A stretch of DNA of 64,000 nt from positions 1-64,000 of the forward strand of contig JAFUFO010000016.1 of assembly GCA_017469885.1 (NCBI GenBank), read 5' to 3'. Made by a program: the position numbers and the translations under genes. This DNA is from Solobacterium sp. (lineage in GTDB: Bacteria; Bacillota_I; Bacilli_A; Erysipelotrichales; Erysipelotrichaceae). Positions 16,524-25,683 of the stretch are shown piece by piece. The stretch's first letter is position 1. Each line of letters begins with the position of its first letter. The notes under the pieces were generated by a model. It saw nothing but the letters and a program-made list of their open reading frames with translations. It was not told the DNA's origin and ran no database searches.

Positions 16524-17528
16524 ATGTACAGTCCTGCATCATCGCGTTATGATTCCATGCCCTACCGCCGCTGCGGAAACAGCGGACTTCTCCTGCCTGC
16601 CGTATCTCTGGGTCTCTGGCATAACTTCGGAGACACCGGCGATTATTCGAACATGAAGAAACTTCTTCATACCGCATTTGACCTCGGCATTACGCACTTC
16701 GATCTTGCGAATAACTACGGACCGGAACCCGGTGCCGCAGAACGCAGTTTCGGAAAACTTCTCCATGAAGACTTTGCGTCCCATCGGGATGAGCTGATCA
16801 TCAGCACAAAGGCCGGCTATGACATGTGGCCGGGTCCCTACGGCAACTGGGGCAGCCGCAAGTATCTGCTTGCGTCGCTCGATCAGAGTCTGGAGCGGAT
16901 GAAGCTCGACTATGTGGATATCTTCTATCACCACCGCATGGATCCCGATACTCCATTAGAAGAAACGATGGGTGCGCTTGCGCAGGCTGTCACCAGCGGA
17001 AAGGCACTCTATGTCGGTCTTTCCCGGTATGATGCCAAGCGGATGGATGAAGCCGCAAAGATCCTGGAAGAACTCCATGTGCCCTATGTGATCAATCAGG
17101 ACCGCTACAGCATCCTTGACCGGAACATTGAAACTAACGGTGCCCTGAAACAGACCGAACTTCTGAAGCGCGGTCTCATCGCCTTCTCGCCGCTGGCCCA
17201 GGGTCTGCTTTCGGATAAATATCTGAACGGCATCCCCGCCGACAGTCGGATCCGCACAGACGGGCGATATCTGAAAGAATCCGCCCTGACGGAAGAAAAG
17301 ATCCGCCGCATTCAGGCACTGAATGAAATCGCCAGGATGCGCGGACAGACGCTGTCACAGATGGCGCTGGCGTGGGATCTGCGCAAAGAAGTGCTCACCT
17401 CGGTTCTGATCGGCGCGTCCCGTCCCTCGCAGATCGAAGAAAACGTAAAAGCGGTATCCAACATCGAATTCTCCGACTCGGAACTTGAAGCCATCGACCG
17501 TCTCTCAAAAGAACAGCCGGAACAGTAA
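16524..17528 (+). CDS. Aldo/keto reductase, YghZ-like (L-glyceraldehyde 3-phosphate reductase type)
   Basis: The ATG at 16524 follows AGAAGGAAGG; an upstream in-frame TTG is less likely. 334 residues. The catalytic set is visible: Asp and Tyr in HFDLANNYGP, Lys in STKAGYDM, His in DIFYHHRMDP. The stretch MWPGPYGNWGSRKYLLASLD is diagnostic of the YghZ/AKR14 branch, which reduces L-glyceraldehyde 3-phosphate and detoxifies methylglyoxal-like aldehydes with NADPH. The C-terminal coenzyme loop GASRPSQIEEN is present. It is a single gene ending at a bidirectional terminator shared with the convergent esterase operon. Confidence 0.92.
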   Translation: MYSPASSRYDSMPYRRCGNSGLLLPAVSLGLWHNFGDTGDYSNMKKLLHTAFDLGITHFDLANNYGPEPGAAERSFGKLLHEDFASHRDELIISTKAGYDMWPGPYGNWGSRKYLLASLDQSLERMKLDYVDIFYHHRMDPDTPLEETMGALAQAVTSGKALYVGLSRYDAKRMDEAAKILEELHVPYVINQDRYSILDRNIETNGALKQTELLKRGLIAFSPLAQGLLSDKYLNGIPADSRIRTDGRYLKESALTEEKIRRIQALNEIARMRGQTLSQMALAWDLRKEVLTSVLIGASRPSQIEENVKAVSNIEFSDSELEAIDRLSKEQPEQ

Positions 17529-17559
17529 TAATCAGAATAATAAATAATTATTCCTATAA

Positions 17560-17597
17560 AAATACGCATCCTCTGTTTCATCAAAGGATGCGTATTT
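17560..17597. terminator. Bidirectional terminator
   Basis: AAATACGCATCCT pairs with AGGATGCGTATTT across a 12-base loop, with A/T tracts on both sides. It ends the aldo/keto reductase on the plus strand and the esterase operon on the minus strand. Confidence 0.85.
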
Positions 17598-17598
17598 C

Positions 17599-18399
17599 TT
17601 ATCGGTTCATAAATTCCTCAAAGACTGCACAGAGTTTTCTGCGCGCTGCCCGGGCTTCCTTCGTCCATGGCGTAAGCATATCGAAGGCATGCACGTCCCC
17701 ATGATATACATCGAGCTCTGCCGGAACGCCCGCTTCCTTCAGACGCTGCACATAGCGGATCGTCTCCTCAAAGAACGGTTCCCCATCCAGCACGAAGGTA
17801 TAACAGGGAGGCAGACCCTGAAGATCGGTTTCCCAGGCCGCAGAGGCATAGGAAGGCACGGTTCCCCTGTCATCGAGCAGACGCAGATACTTCGTCCAAC
17901 CGTAATGGTTACGCCTGGTATCCCACATATGCCCGTGATTGTCGCGGGAGGTTTTTGTGTCCTGATAATCCAGCATCGGATACAGCGGCAGTTGCAGCTT
18001 CACCGGGATGTCGTGGTCCCGGGCATACAGGCACAGGGCAGCGGTCAGTCCGCCGCCGGCACTCTCCCCGCCGATGACGATGCGGTTCTTATCGATTCCA
18101 AGGTTTCCCGCATTTGCGGTCATCCAGTCCAGTGCGGCTGCACAGTCTTCCAGCGGAATCGGATATGGCATCAGCGCATAATTCGGCGCCACGACTACCG
18201 CACCGTACTGTTCCCCCAGCATCTTTCCGCAGGAGGCATAGACCATCTCCGCAAAGCCGGTCACATAACCGCCGCCATGGATCCACAGGATCCCGGGCAG
18301 AAGCCCTTCCCGCTTTTTCGGCGCCAGGATGATCACCCGTTCCTTTCCGGAGGCACACGGGATACGCACCGTTTCCGATTTCAGTGCATGTTTCTTCAT
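17599..18399 (-). CDS. Alpha/beta hydrolase, hormone-sensitive-lipase-type esterase
   Basis: 266 residues. The oxyanion-hole motif HGGGYVTGF and nucleophile elbow GGESAGGGL mark the HSL/acetyl-esterase family; the C-terminal Asp and His are in VLDGEPFFEE and DVHAFDML. It should hydrolyse short acyl esters in the cytoplasm, and no signal peptide is seen. It is the last gene of a four-gene operon (DUF4177, GH13, CapA, esterase), starting 4 bases after the CapA stop. An acetylated sugar substrate would fit the neighbouring amylase, but that is only inference. Confidence 0.88.
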   Translation of the reverse strand: MKKHALKSETVRIPCASGKERVIILAPKKREGLLPGILWIHGGGYVTGFAEMVYASCGKMLGEQYGAVVVAPNYALMPYPIPLEDCAAALDWMTANAGNLGIDKNRIVIGGESAGGGLTAALCLYARDHDIPVKLQLPLYPMLDYQDTKTSRDNHGHMWDTRRNHYGWTKYLRLLDDRGTVPSYASAAWETDLQGLPPCYTFVLDGEPFFEETIRYVQRLKEAGVPAELDVYHGDVHAFDMLTPWTKEARAARRKLCAVFEEFMNR

Positions 18400-18403
18400 A
18401 AAA

Positions 18404-19621
18404 TCAGTTCAGTTCCACGCCGATCCGGATACTGTCATCGTATTCCGTGATCTTTGCCTTGTATTTCTCATACAGTTCCGATGCGTTATAGACATGCGCC
18501 TCATCCAGTTCCTTCATCGGAATGACCTTGAAGTTCACATATCCCGGATCGTAATACGTATAGATGAGATCAGCCCGCGGATCCAGAATTTCAATATGCG
18601 TGCCTGCGGTATCGACGGTCTTCTGAATCGTCACACCGCCGACCATACCCACAAGGTTGGGTTCATCGATCTGCGCGCTGACCATATTGCCCATCGCATA
18701 GTAGACAATCGTCTTATGATCATTGACCCATTCGATCGGCTGAATGACATGCGGGTGATTTCCGACAATGATGTCGGCACCAGCTTCTGACAGCCGCTGT
18801 GCAAGATCGCGCTGTTCGTCATTGGCCTCCATGGAATACTCGGTTCCCCAGTGCATTGCGACAATGACAACATCACTGATGGCATCGGCCTGACGTACCT
18901 GTTCGAGCAGTTCTTCCTCATGGCCGGGATAAATATTGACGATATATTCATAACCTTCCGGCGGTGTCAGTCCGTTACAGCCGTACGTCCATGACAGGAA
19001 GGTATAGGTGATGCCGTTGATCTCATAGACATCGAGACGGTCATGATCTTCCTGACTGTTGTAGGTGCCGGCCATATGCACGCCGTGCTCGGCTTCCTGT
19101 TTCTTCCAGTATTCACAGGAGCGCTCGATTCCGGTCAATCCCTGATCCAGGGAGTGATTGTTTGCGGTGGATACCAGGCCAAAACCCATGTTCACCATCG
19201 CATCGCCGACTTCCTGCGGACTGTTGAACGTCGGATAGCCGTGCAGGCCAAGCTCCGTTCCGCCAAGGATCGTCTCCTGGTTGTAGTATTTCAGATCATA
19301 CCCTTCCGCAAGACGTCCGACATTTTCCACGATGCCGGAGAAGTCATAGGTGCCGTTTCCCTGATCGGCATCCATCCATACGGTTCCGTGGATCAGCGCA
19401 TCGCCGGTAAAGAAGAATTCCGCCTTCGATACTTCCGGTTCAGGTTCCGGTGTCTGCACTGCGGTTTCCGGTGTTTCCGCCGGCACTTCTTCCGCTTCCT
19501 TCGGCGCCGCGCATCCGCTCAGCCGCACGATCAGTGCACATATAAGCAGAAGCACTGCCGCAAGCAGCACCCAGATGATCGGGCGCAGATGGCGGCGATG
19601 CCGTTTATGCTGTTTTGTCAT
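18404..19621 (-). CDS. CapA-family lipoprotein (poly-gamma-glutamate-type metallophosphatase fold)
   Basis: 405 residues. A basic N-terminus, a hydrophobic stretch (15-32) and the lipobox LSGC (Cys about 37) indicate a lipoprotein, followed by a Glu/Pro/Thr-rich linker. The CapA/PgsA core shows FFTGDALIHG, ISTANNHSLDQG-like STANNHSLDQG, VVIVAMHWGTEYS and VGNHPHVIQPIE. CapA proteins have a calcineurin-like fold and take part in capsule polyglutamate synthesis; no capB/capC genes are present, so the real role may be another surface polymer. It lies between GH13 and the esterase in one operon. Confidence 0.9.
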   Translation of the reverse strand: MTKQHKRHRRHLRPIIWVLLAAVLLLICALIVRLSGCAAPKEAEEVPAETPETAVQTPEPEPEVSKAEFFFTGDALIHGTVWMDADQGNGTYDFSGIVENVGRLAEGYDLKYYNQETILGGTELGLHGYPTFNSPQEVGDAMVNMGFGLVSTANNHSLDQGLTGIERSCEYWKKQEAEHGVHMAGTYNSQEDHDRLDVYEINGITYTFLSWTYGCNGLTPPEGYEYIVNIYPGHEEELLEQVRQADAISDVVIVAMHWGTEYSMEANDEQRDLAQRLSEAGADIIVGNHPHVIQPIEWVNDHKTIVYYAMGNMVSAQIDEPNLVGMVGGVTIQKTVDTAGTHIEILDPRADLIYTYYDPGYVNFKVIPMKELDEAHVYNASELYEKYKAKITEYDDSIRIGVELN

Positions 19622-19643
19622 ACTTCTTTCCCCTTTTCGTTAT

Positions 19644-20957
19644 TTAATCTGCTGTGTCCGCAAACAGAATCATCGCATGCCCTTCACAGCGCAGCGTCTG
19701 TTCAAATACTTCGGCCGCATTTCCGCTGACCGCATCCATGTAGGTGCCGTCCGGAAGATCTACACGGACCGAACACGGTTGGGCATGCAGCGGGAAGATT
19801 CCGACGGCCTTCCGCCCTTCTCCTTCACTTCCGGTTCTTCCTTCATGCACGGCAACGATCACCGACTGATCGGGTCCTGCCGCTTCGGCATGGAAGGAGG
19901 AATCAAGAAACAGCGGATCCTGTTTGATCTCGTGGAGCTTACTGAGATAACCCAGGCTGTACTCCCCGGTCTCAAAATCGATCGGATCCAGGTCGAACAG
20001 TGTCGGATGCCGCACGCATCCGGTTTCCTGGCCGGCATAAAGCAATACCGCTCCTTTCATGAAATAGAGCCATGCGGTCCAGACATATCGTGCATCACGG
20101 TCCGGAATCAGGGCCGCCGCTCTTGGCCGGTCATGGTTTTCCAGGAAGCGCAGTTTTGAGGTATTGTCCGGATACATGCCTTCCTGCAGGTTGATGCCCT
20201 TCAGATATTCCTTCAATGAGAGTTCGCCCAGCTGCACCGCTTTCTGTTCGTCGTAGAGATCATAGTCATAACAGAGGTCGAATGCCTGGTACAGCTCGCC
20301 GTCACTGGCGCCGCACACACCCATTTTGCGGAGGTAAGCAATAAACCGCGGTTCCCCGGATTCCGCAAGCCATACAACACCCGGCTTTACCTTCTCCACT
20401 TCCGCTCTTGCCTTTGCCCAGAAGGGAACCGGCACCATCGGTGCCACATCGCAGCGGAAACCATCCGCATACTGCGCCCAGAATTTCAGTGTCTCGATCT
20501 GATACTCCCAGAGTTCCGGATGGTCATAGTCAAGGTCCACAACATCCCACCAGTCACCGACATGGTTTCCCATCGAGCCGTCCGGCTTGTGGTAAAACCA
20601 CTCCGGATGGTTCTGTACAAGCCAGGAATCCGGGGAGGTGTGGTTGTATACGATATCCATCATCAGCTTCATCCCGCGGGTATGAACCGCATCCGCAAGC
20701 GCTGTGAAGTCTTCCATCGTGCCAAGATGCGGACCCACTGCCCGATAATCTTTGATCGCATACGGGGAGCCCAGCGTGCCCTTCCGGTGCAATTCTCCAG
20801 TCGGATGGACCGGCAGAAGGTAGATCCAGTCCGCCCCGAGTTCCTGAATGCGGTCCAGATCATTCATTACTGCCTTAAACGTTCCTTTTTTATAGTTGCG
20901 CACAAAGATCTGGTAAAAGACCTGGCTGCGCAGATTCTTCGAGGTGTTTTCTGCCAT
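19644..20957 (-). CDS. Alpha-amylase family glycosidase (GH13)
   Basis: 437 residues, cytoplasmic (no signal). GH13 regions appear in order: MMDIVYNHTSPDS (region I), DGFRCDVAPM with the nucleophile Asp (II), VWLAESGE with the acid Glu (III) and FLENHDRPRA (IV). It is short compared with oligo-1,6-glucosidases (about 550), with a reduced B domain. It should cleave alpha-glucosidic bonds in intracellular maltodextrins or glycogen; the linkage specificity cannot be read. It starts 11 bases after the DUF4177 gene, with a weak ribosome site. Confidence 0.9.
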   Translation of the reverse strand: MAENTSKNLRSQVFYQIFVRNYKKGTFKAVMNDLDRIQELGADWIYLLPVHPTGELHRKGTLGSPYAIKDYRAVGPHLGTMEDFTALADAVHTRGMKLMMDIVYNHTSPDSWLVQNHPEWFYHKPDGSMGNHVGDWWDVVDLDYDHPELWEYQIETLKFWAQYADGFRCDVAPMVPVPFWAKARAEVEKVKPGVVWLAESGEPRFIAYLRKMGVCGASDGELYQAFDLCYDYDLYDEQKAVQLGELSLKEYLKGINLQEGMYPDNTSKLRFLENHDRPRAAALIPDRDARYVWTAWLYFMKGAVLLYAGQETGCVRHPTLFDLDPIDFETGEYSLGYLSKLHEIKQDPLFLDSSFHAEAAGPDQSVIVAVHEGRTGSEGEGRKAVGIFPLHAQPCSVRVDLPDGTYMDAVSGNAAEVFEQTLRCEGHAMILFADTAD

Positions 20958-20968
20958 GTGTCACACCG

Positions 20969-21163
20969 TCATTCTTCTTCGGAATCCCGTTCAAAGACAA
21001 GATCCATTTCCTTGATCTTTCCGTAGTCACTGATATCCGTCGGCACATACCCGACATACCGGTAGCCAAGCTGCGCCTTTTCATCAATGATCCGGCGGTG
21101 CACCGTACAGTGCGAGCCGAAGATTTCATTGATATTCACATTCACAAAGAGATACTCTTTCAC
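20969..21163 (-). CDS. Small DUF4177-like protein
   Basis: 64 residues with the look of DUF4177 proteins: MKEYLFVNVNINEIFG, then RRIIDEKAQLGYRYVGYVP and the end KEMDLVFERD. These are single-domain beta/alpha proteins of unknown function, often encoded beside unrelated genes. It is first in the operon with GH13, CapA and the esterase. A TATAAT -10 at 21194-21199 precedes it by about 30 bases and an AGGAGG ribosome site is present. Confidence 0.75.
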   Translation of the reverse strand: MKEYLFVNVNINEIFGSHCTVHRRIIDEKAQLGYRYVGYVPTDISDYGKIKEMDLVFERDSEEE

Positions 21164-21193
21164 GATCGGTTTCCTCCTGTCTGTTTCGGTTCC

Positions 21194-21240
21194 ATTATAA
21201 GGGACGCCGCAAAAAAAACAGCGCAGAGGTTTCTGCGCCG
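21194..21240 (-). terminator. Terminator of the Gfo/Idh gene followed by the next promoter
   Basis: CGGCGCAGAAACC-TCTGCGCTG hairpin (21219-21240) with eight T on the minus strand ends the dehydrogenase gene. A TATAAT -10 box (complement of 21194-21199) follows at once for the DUF4177-GH13 operon. Confidence 0.8.
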
Positions 21241-21275
21241 TGCTTCGATCAGGAATTTCGTTCTGTCTGCGACTG

Positions 21276-22376
21276 TCAGTTATCGTCCTGCTTCAGATCT
21301 GCCGTTTTGAGAGTTCCTTCTGCCGCAGCTTCCCGCAGAAGAATCGCACCGTAGGCATCTGCCAGCGCATCCGCGAAAGAATACGGCGCCTCGCCGGTTC
21401 CTTCCGCATATGCCTTCATCTTTCCCAGCATATGTGCGATTGCCGCTTCATCCTTGCTCAGGCCATGAAGGCCGAATTCCGGTTCATACAGGATCGTATC
21501 ACCAAGTGTGATGGAAACCACTTCCTCGATTTCCGCAAAGTTGGGATTGGGATCACCAGTCTTCACAGTACGGGTCTTAATATCCAGCGTTTCGCAATGT
21601 GCGGTGCCGGTTTCATCCAGCCAGCGCACGGTATACCCGTCAATTTCACCGCGCTCTCCCGACAGCCTGAGATAACTGCCGCGGATCGGCGAGCGGTACT
21701 GTTCGGCGTCAAAGTCATACAGACAGAAGGTTCCGTTGGCAAACGCAAACAGTGCGGCCATGCGTTTCTTGTCCGCAATGCGGCCGTCCGTATATTTCTC
21801 ATAGCGCGACATCGTCTCCACGGTCGGAAAGCTCCATTCCCTGGCCTGCACGGTGAACGATTCTTCCGGTGAAAGGCCAAGATATCCGCGGATCAGACTG
21901 ATGCCGTGATATTCATGGGCCTGCGAGAGATACAGGCTGTGCGGAGTGCCGATGATTCCGGTTTCCAGCAGTTTCAGAAGCGCCGCATGTTCGGGATAAT
22001 ACCGGTACTGTTCCGCACTGACCAGCTTCGCGCCGCGCGTTCCGGCGTCCTTCAGTCTGGCGAGTGTTTCCCGGTCCATGGCGGCCGGGGTTTCCGAAAG
22101 CACCGCAAATCCATAGCCTGCCCATTCCATGGCGACTTCGGCGATGTGCATCTTATCCACCGCCACGACCACAAAGTCCGGTTTCAGATCAATGCATTCC
22201 TGTGGGGAGAGTACCGTATGAACACCGAACTCCCCGGTGATACGTTCTGCCTTTTCCGGTTTGCGGCAGACGACTGCGGCGACCTCAAATACCTCGCTGA
22301 GCTTCTGTGCAATCCGGACGTAGTACATGGCACGCCAGCCGGAGCCGATGATTCCAAATCTGATTCTGTTTCCCAT
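21276..22376 (-). CDS. Gfo/Idh/MocA-family oxidoreductase
   Basis: 366 residues. The N-terminal Rossmann fold is RIRFGIIGSGWRAMYYVRIA, with the dinucleotide loop and VVVAVDKMHIAEVAM. The usual EKP catalytic motif appears as SETPAAMD, so the lysine is replaced and activity may differ. The C-terminal part contains the beta-sheet domain typical of the family (DGYTVRWLDETGTAHCETLD). Such enzymes oxidise or reduce sugars and inositols with NAD(P); the substrate is unknown. It is a single gene with ribosome site AAGGAAG and its own terminator. Confidence 0.85.
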   Translation of the reverse strand: MGNRIRFGIIGSGWRAMYYVRIAQKLSEVFEVAAVVCRKPEKAERITGEFGVHTVLSPQECIDLKPDFVVVAVDKMHIAEVAMEWAGYGFAVLSETPAAMDRETLARLKDAGTRGAKLVSAEQYRYYPEHAALLKLLETGIIGTPHSLYLSQAHEYHGISLIRGYLGLSPEESFTVQAREWSFPTVETMSRYEKYTDGRIADKKRMAALFAFANGTFCLYDFDAEQYRSPIRGSYLRLSGERGEIDGYTVRWLDETGTAHCETLDIKTRTVKTGDPNPNFAEIEEVVSITLGDTILYEPEFGLHGLSKDEAAIAHMLGKMKAYAEGTGEAPYSFADALADAYGAILLREAAAEGTLKTADLKQDDN

Positions 22377-22454
22377 ACATGGAACTTCCTTTTCCCTATT
22401 AATACCATCTCCGTACGGTTTCGCAAACTGATATGCGCAGCGGTTTCATAAGGA

Positions 22455-22483
22455 TTGCCTGGGATGGGGAAACGTGATTAAAT
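22455..22483 (+). promoter_or_regulatory. Predicted promoter of a leaderless transcript
   Basis: TTGCCT (22455-22460), 17-bp spacer, TTAAAT (22478-22483) with TGA before it. The expected start coincides with the ATG at 22491, and no ribosome site is seen. Confidence 0.45.
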
Positions 22484-22490
22484 CAGTATC

Positions 22491-24218
22491 ATGGTCGAAG
22501 AGACAATCTCACTCCGTGTGATACAGGAAGCCAAGGAAGAAGAACGGGAAGCGATGGGCGAACTTGTCCGTTCGTTTCAGCCGGTGCTTTTTTATATTGC
22601 GTCCTGCCACCTGAAATCCGACCAGCTGATTAAAGCGACCGTAAAAACCTGTCTTGCAAAACTGTTCGATCTGCTTTCCGAAACGGAAGATCTTTCTTCC
22701 TTCAACGGAAAGGCGATGACCATGGTTGTACGGGCATGCCTGAATGCCGCACTGACGGAAGACCGCAATCAGAATTTTTTCTCTGCCAGAGGTTCCGACC
22801 CGAAGGAAGCAGAGGCAGTGTATACCGCCGCCGATGAAGTCCCAAAACCGTCGGAAGGCATTACCGAACGGGAAGCAATGAATGTCACAGTGCGGATGCT
22901 GGGAAAACTGCCGGACGATCAGCGGATGATCTTTGTCATGCGTTATCTTGACGGCATTCCGTTTGCACGGATTTCCAGTATGATTCATATTCCGGCCGAA
23001 CAGCTGGAAAAGCGTGCCCAGCTGGCCAAGCAGGGACTCGCCTCTGCGACCGGCCGCACCGTTGAAGAAGTCTTCGGCATCGTCTCCCTTGCCGAACAGA
23101 ATAAATATCTTGTGATCGATGACCGAAAGCCGGAGCCTGCAGTCACGGAAACACCCCTGTCCGCACCGGCAGCCCGGAAATCCCTGCGTCCGCTCTGGAT
23201 CACGGCGGGGATCCTGCTTGCGGCAGCCGCCGTCGGAACCGGCATGTGGATCTTCCGCAAGCCGGAAGAAGTCTCTGCACTTCGTTACCTTACCGCATCC
23301 TTTACCGGAATTGACGGCCTTGGGACCGCCGAGATCACCGCACAGGAATCCGGAGACAAACGGCTGGATGCCATCATCGAAAACCGGTCCTGCATTTTGC
23401 GGGATGCCAAGGGAAATGAAGCAACCGATCATCTTTCAAACGGGGATCGGCTGACGCTTGCCTGTACCTTTGATGAACAGGCATTAAAAAAAGCGCATCT
23501 TGCGCTTACGGAAACGGAAACGGCGGTTTCCGTGGAAGGTCTTACGGAACCGAAGCCCATCGATCTGTTTGAATCCGTGCATCTTGAAGGCAGCCTGAAT
23601 GAAGAAACCGGGGAACCGGAACTCACCGCTGTCAGTGATGATCCTTCCCTTTCCGGTCTGACCTATACGATCAGCGAAGAAAGCGAAGCCGGTGTTCTTG
23701 TCACGGCGGAAATCGATGAAGAAGCCCTGCGCTCCCATGGTTATGTCACGGAAGAATATACACACCTTTTTCCGAGAGATGAAATTCCTTCTTCCCTGCA
23801 GTATGCTTACCGGCAGAAACTGGTCGCAGAAGGCCTGCAGGAAACCGCGGACCATTTTGATGAATACGGCGCTGAAGTCGCCAACGGCACGGATCCCCTG
23901 ATCAACGAACTGGCGCAGAAATATATCGGCCGCGCCGGTGCGTGCAATGAAATTGCGAATGCGTTTATTTATGAACTGTACGGCGTCCATGTAAAAACCG
24001 GCTACAGCCGGCAGAATACCTATGAGGTTTCAGAGCCGGAAGCCGGTGATCTGGTTTATTACTACGATGCGGCAGGCAATTACACGCATGTCGCAACCTA
24101 TCTTGGAAACGGACTTGTGCTCAACGGCAACTACAGCGACGGCAGAGCCCATATTACATCCATGTATGAATCCATGTATGCGCAGAATCCGATGGTTTTC
24201 CTGCGGGTGGAACGCTGA
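22491..24218 (+). CDS. Sigma-factor-like domain, transmembrane helix and NlpC/P60-like domain in one protein
   Basis: 575 residues in three parts. Residues 1-200 resemble an ECF-type sigma factor: helical region 2-like 10-90, and region 4-like 135-185 (KLPDDQRMIFVMRYLDGIPF, then a helix-turn-helix and basic residues). A membrane helix lies at about 234-255 (LWITAGILLAAAAVGTGMW) after basic residues, placing the N-terminus inside. Residues 260-465 are an unrecognised exported region. Residues 470-575 resemble NlpC/P60: GACNEIANAFIYELYG (Cys485), GDLVYYYDAAGNYTHVATYL (His533), then VLNGNY (possible third residue). The gene stands alone, convergent with the Nudix gene. Sigma-like DNA binding and peptidase activity are inferences; it could instead be degenerate in either part. 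Confidence 0.75.
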   Translation: MVEETISLRVIQEAKEEEREAMGELVRSFQPVLFYIASCHLKSDQLIKATVKTCLAKLFDLLSETEDLSSFNGKAMTMVVRACLNAALTEDRNQNFFSARGSDPKEAEAVYTAADEVPKPSEGITEREAMNVTVRMLGKLPDDQRMIFVMRYLDGIPFARISSMIHIPAEQLEKRAQLAKQGLASATGRTVEEVFGIVSLAEQNKYLVIDDRKPEPAVTETPLSAPAARKSLRPLWITAGILLAAAAVGTGMWIFRKPEEVSALRYLTASFTGIDGLGTAEITAQESGDKRLDAIIENRSCILRDAKGNEATDHLSNGDRLTLACTFDEQALKKAHLALTETETAVSVEGLTEPKPIDLFESVHLEGSLNEETGEPELTAVSDDPSLSGLTYTISEESEAGVLVTAEIDEEALRSHGYVTEEYTHLFPRDEIPSSLQYAYRQKLVAEGLQETADHFDEYGAEVANGTDPLINELAQKYIGRAGACNEIANAFIYELYGVHVKTGYSRQNTYEVSEPEAGDLVYYYDAAGNYTHVATYLGNGLVLNGNYSDGRAHITSMYESMYAQNPMVFLRVER

Positions 24219-24710
24219 TCAGGCTTCCTGAAGGTAGGCGTTCAGAAACTCCGCCGCAAGGCTGCCCGGTTTGATGTTTTCTCTTGCCTCATCAAAACTG
24301 AACCACTGATACGAATCGATTTCCTGATTTGGATTCAGCTGGCTGTCATCTTCCACAAAGACGGTGAAATTACACATCAGGGTATTGGACGGCTCAAAGA
24401 ACTTTGTGCGGTTGAAGCGGATCTCTGTTGCACGTATTCCGGTCTCTTCCTGTACTTCCCGGCGAACCGCATGTTCGAGGGCTTCCGTGCGGTTTACATA
24501 TCCCGCCACAAGAATATAGGCATCTCTTCCATACTGCTTGATAAGCAGTATTTTCTTCAGGTCCTTACGGATCACGATCATACTGACCGCAACGTTGTAC
24601 ATCGGAAAGCGGTACTGCATGCAGGACGGGCAGTACGGCACAATCCCTTCGTTTTCCAGCGGTTTCATGATCAGCCGGGTCCCGCATTCCGGACAGAATT
24701 CATTCGGCAT
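24219..24710 (-). CDS. Nudix hydrolase with N-terminal zinc ribbon
   Basis: 163 residues. The zinc ribbon (CPECGTRL at 6-13, CPSCMQY near 27-33) resembles that of NudC-type NADH pyrophosphatases. The Nudix box GYVNRTEALEHAVRREVQEE plus TGI carries the metal-binding REVQEE. It is shorter than NudC (about 260), lacking the N-terminal domain. The substrate may be NAD(H), capped RNA or another nucleoside diphosphate derivative. The ribosome site is AGGAGG. The stop codon abuts that of the convergent sigma-like gene (24218/24219), with no terminator between. Confidence 0.88.
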   Translation of the reverse strand: MPNEFCPECGTRLIMKPLENEGIVPYCPSCMQYRFPMYNVAVSMIVIRKDLKKILLIKQYGRDAYILVAGYVNRTEALEHAVRREVQEETGIRATEIRFNRTKFFEPSNTLMCNFTVFVEDDSQLNPNQEIDSYQWFSFDEARENIKPGSLAAEFLNAYLQEA

Positions 24711-24838
24711 ATAACATCCTCCTGCGGACTCCCCTTTTAAACTGCATATCGCCGGGAATCCGGTTCAAACATATCGATATCAGAATACCGTTCCCGACAC
24801 AAAATACAAGCACTGCACGGAACGCATCTTCATAAAAA

Positions 24839-24869
24839 AGGACTTACGGAGTTTCACCCCTTAAGTCCT
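24839..24869 (-). terminator. Terminator of the DUF308 gene
   Basis: AGGACTTAAGGGG stem with its near complement, followed by six T on the minus strand. Confidence 0.85.
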
Positions 24870-24888
24870 CTGATTCTGTTCTGACGGA

Positions 24889-25617
24889 TTATTCCGGCTG
24901 TTCCGGCTTGTCTGTCACCACTTCGACGGATTCCGGTTCTGCGGGAGAAGCCGGTGTCTCAATCGGGATCTGTTTGGCGGATGCGTTCGCCGCATCGGCG
25001 CGGTCCCGGATTTCCTTTGCGTACTGATCGGCAGCGCGGTTCACTTCGCGGACTGCGTCTTCCACTTCCTGTCTGGTTTCTTCAACCGCATTCTGAACAA
25101 ATCCGGCTGTTGCGCCTAAGGCAATCATTTCGATGCCGCATTCGATATACCACATACCGATGAGAAGACCGATGTTCTGCGCGGCGATGACCGGGAAAAT
25201 GAAGGAATAGACACCGAGGATGATACTGAGGAAACCGGTGATGAGCTGCAGGATCCAGTGCGGGTTAAAGAACCGTGTATGAATGGAATAGTAGACCATG
25301 AGCGCTCCCTTGATCAGGAACCACATGGCTTCCATGAACAGAACGACACGGTCCAGCATAAGCAGTTCACCTGCGGCAGGTGTGCTGCCCGGACGGAACA
25401 GATACACAAAGCCAATGATGACAGCCAGAATACTGACGATGAGTTCCGGCATCAGGGCTCTGCGCCTGAAGAAGCGGACGATTCCGAAAATACCGAAGAC
25501 AAACATCATGACCGCAAACATGGTCATTACGTTAAAGAACGTACTGACAGGTGCACTCATGCAGTAAACACCTGCGATGATGAACAGAATACCAAGAATA
25601 ATACTTGCGATAACCAT
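24889..25617 (-). CDS. DUF308 (HdeD-like) membrane protein
   Basis: Starts at ATG 25617 after AAGGGGATTCT; 242 residues. About six hydrophobic helices fill residues 1-170 in the paired pattern of DUF308/HdeD proteins (IILGILFIIAGVYCM, LLIGMWYIECGIEMIALG). A soluble charged tail (175-242) is helical and then Pro/Glu-rich, and probably faces the cytoplasm. HdeD in E. coli is linked to acid resistance; the role here is unknown. It is monocistronic. Confidence 0.82.
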   Translation of the reverse strand: MVIASIILGILFIIAGVYCMSAPVSTFFNVMTMFAVMMFVFGIFGIVRFFRRRALMPELIVSILAVIIGFVYLFRPGSTPAAGELLMLDRVVLFMEAMWFLIKGALMVYYSIHTRFFNPHWILQLITGFLSIILGVYSFIFPVIAAQNIGLLIGMWYIECGIEMIALGATAGFVQNAVEETRQEVEDAVREVNRAADQYAKEIRDRADAANASAKQIPIETPASPAEPESVEVVTDKPEQPE

Positions 25618-25683
25618 AGAATCCCCTTTCCACTTACACAATTATCCCTATTATCGTACCTTACAGACAAAGAAACAAATGAA

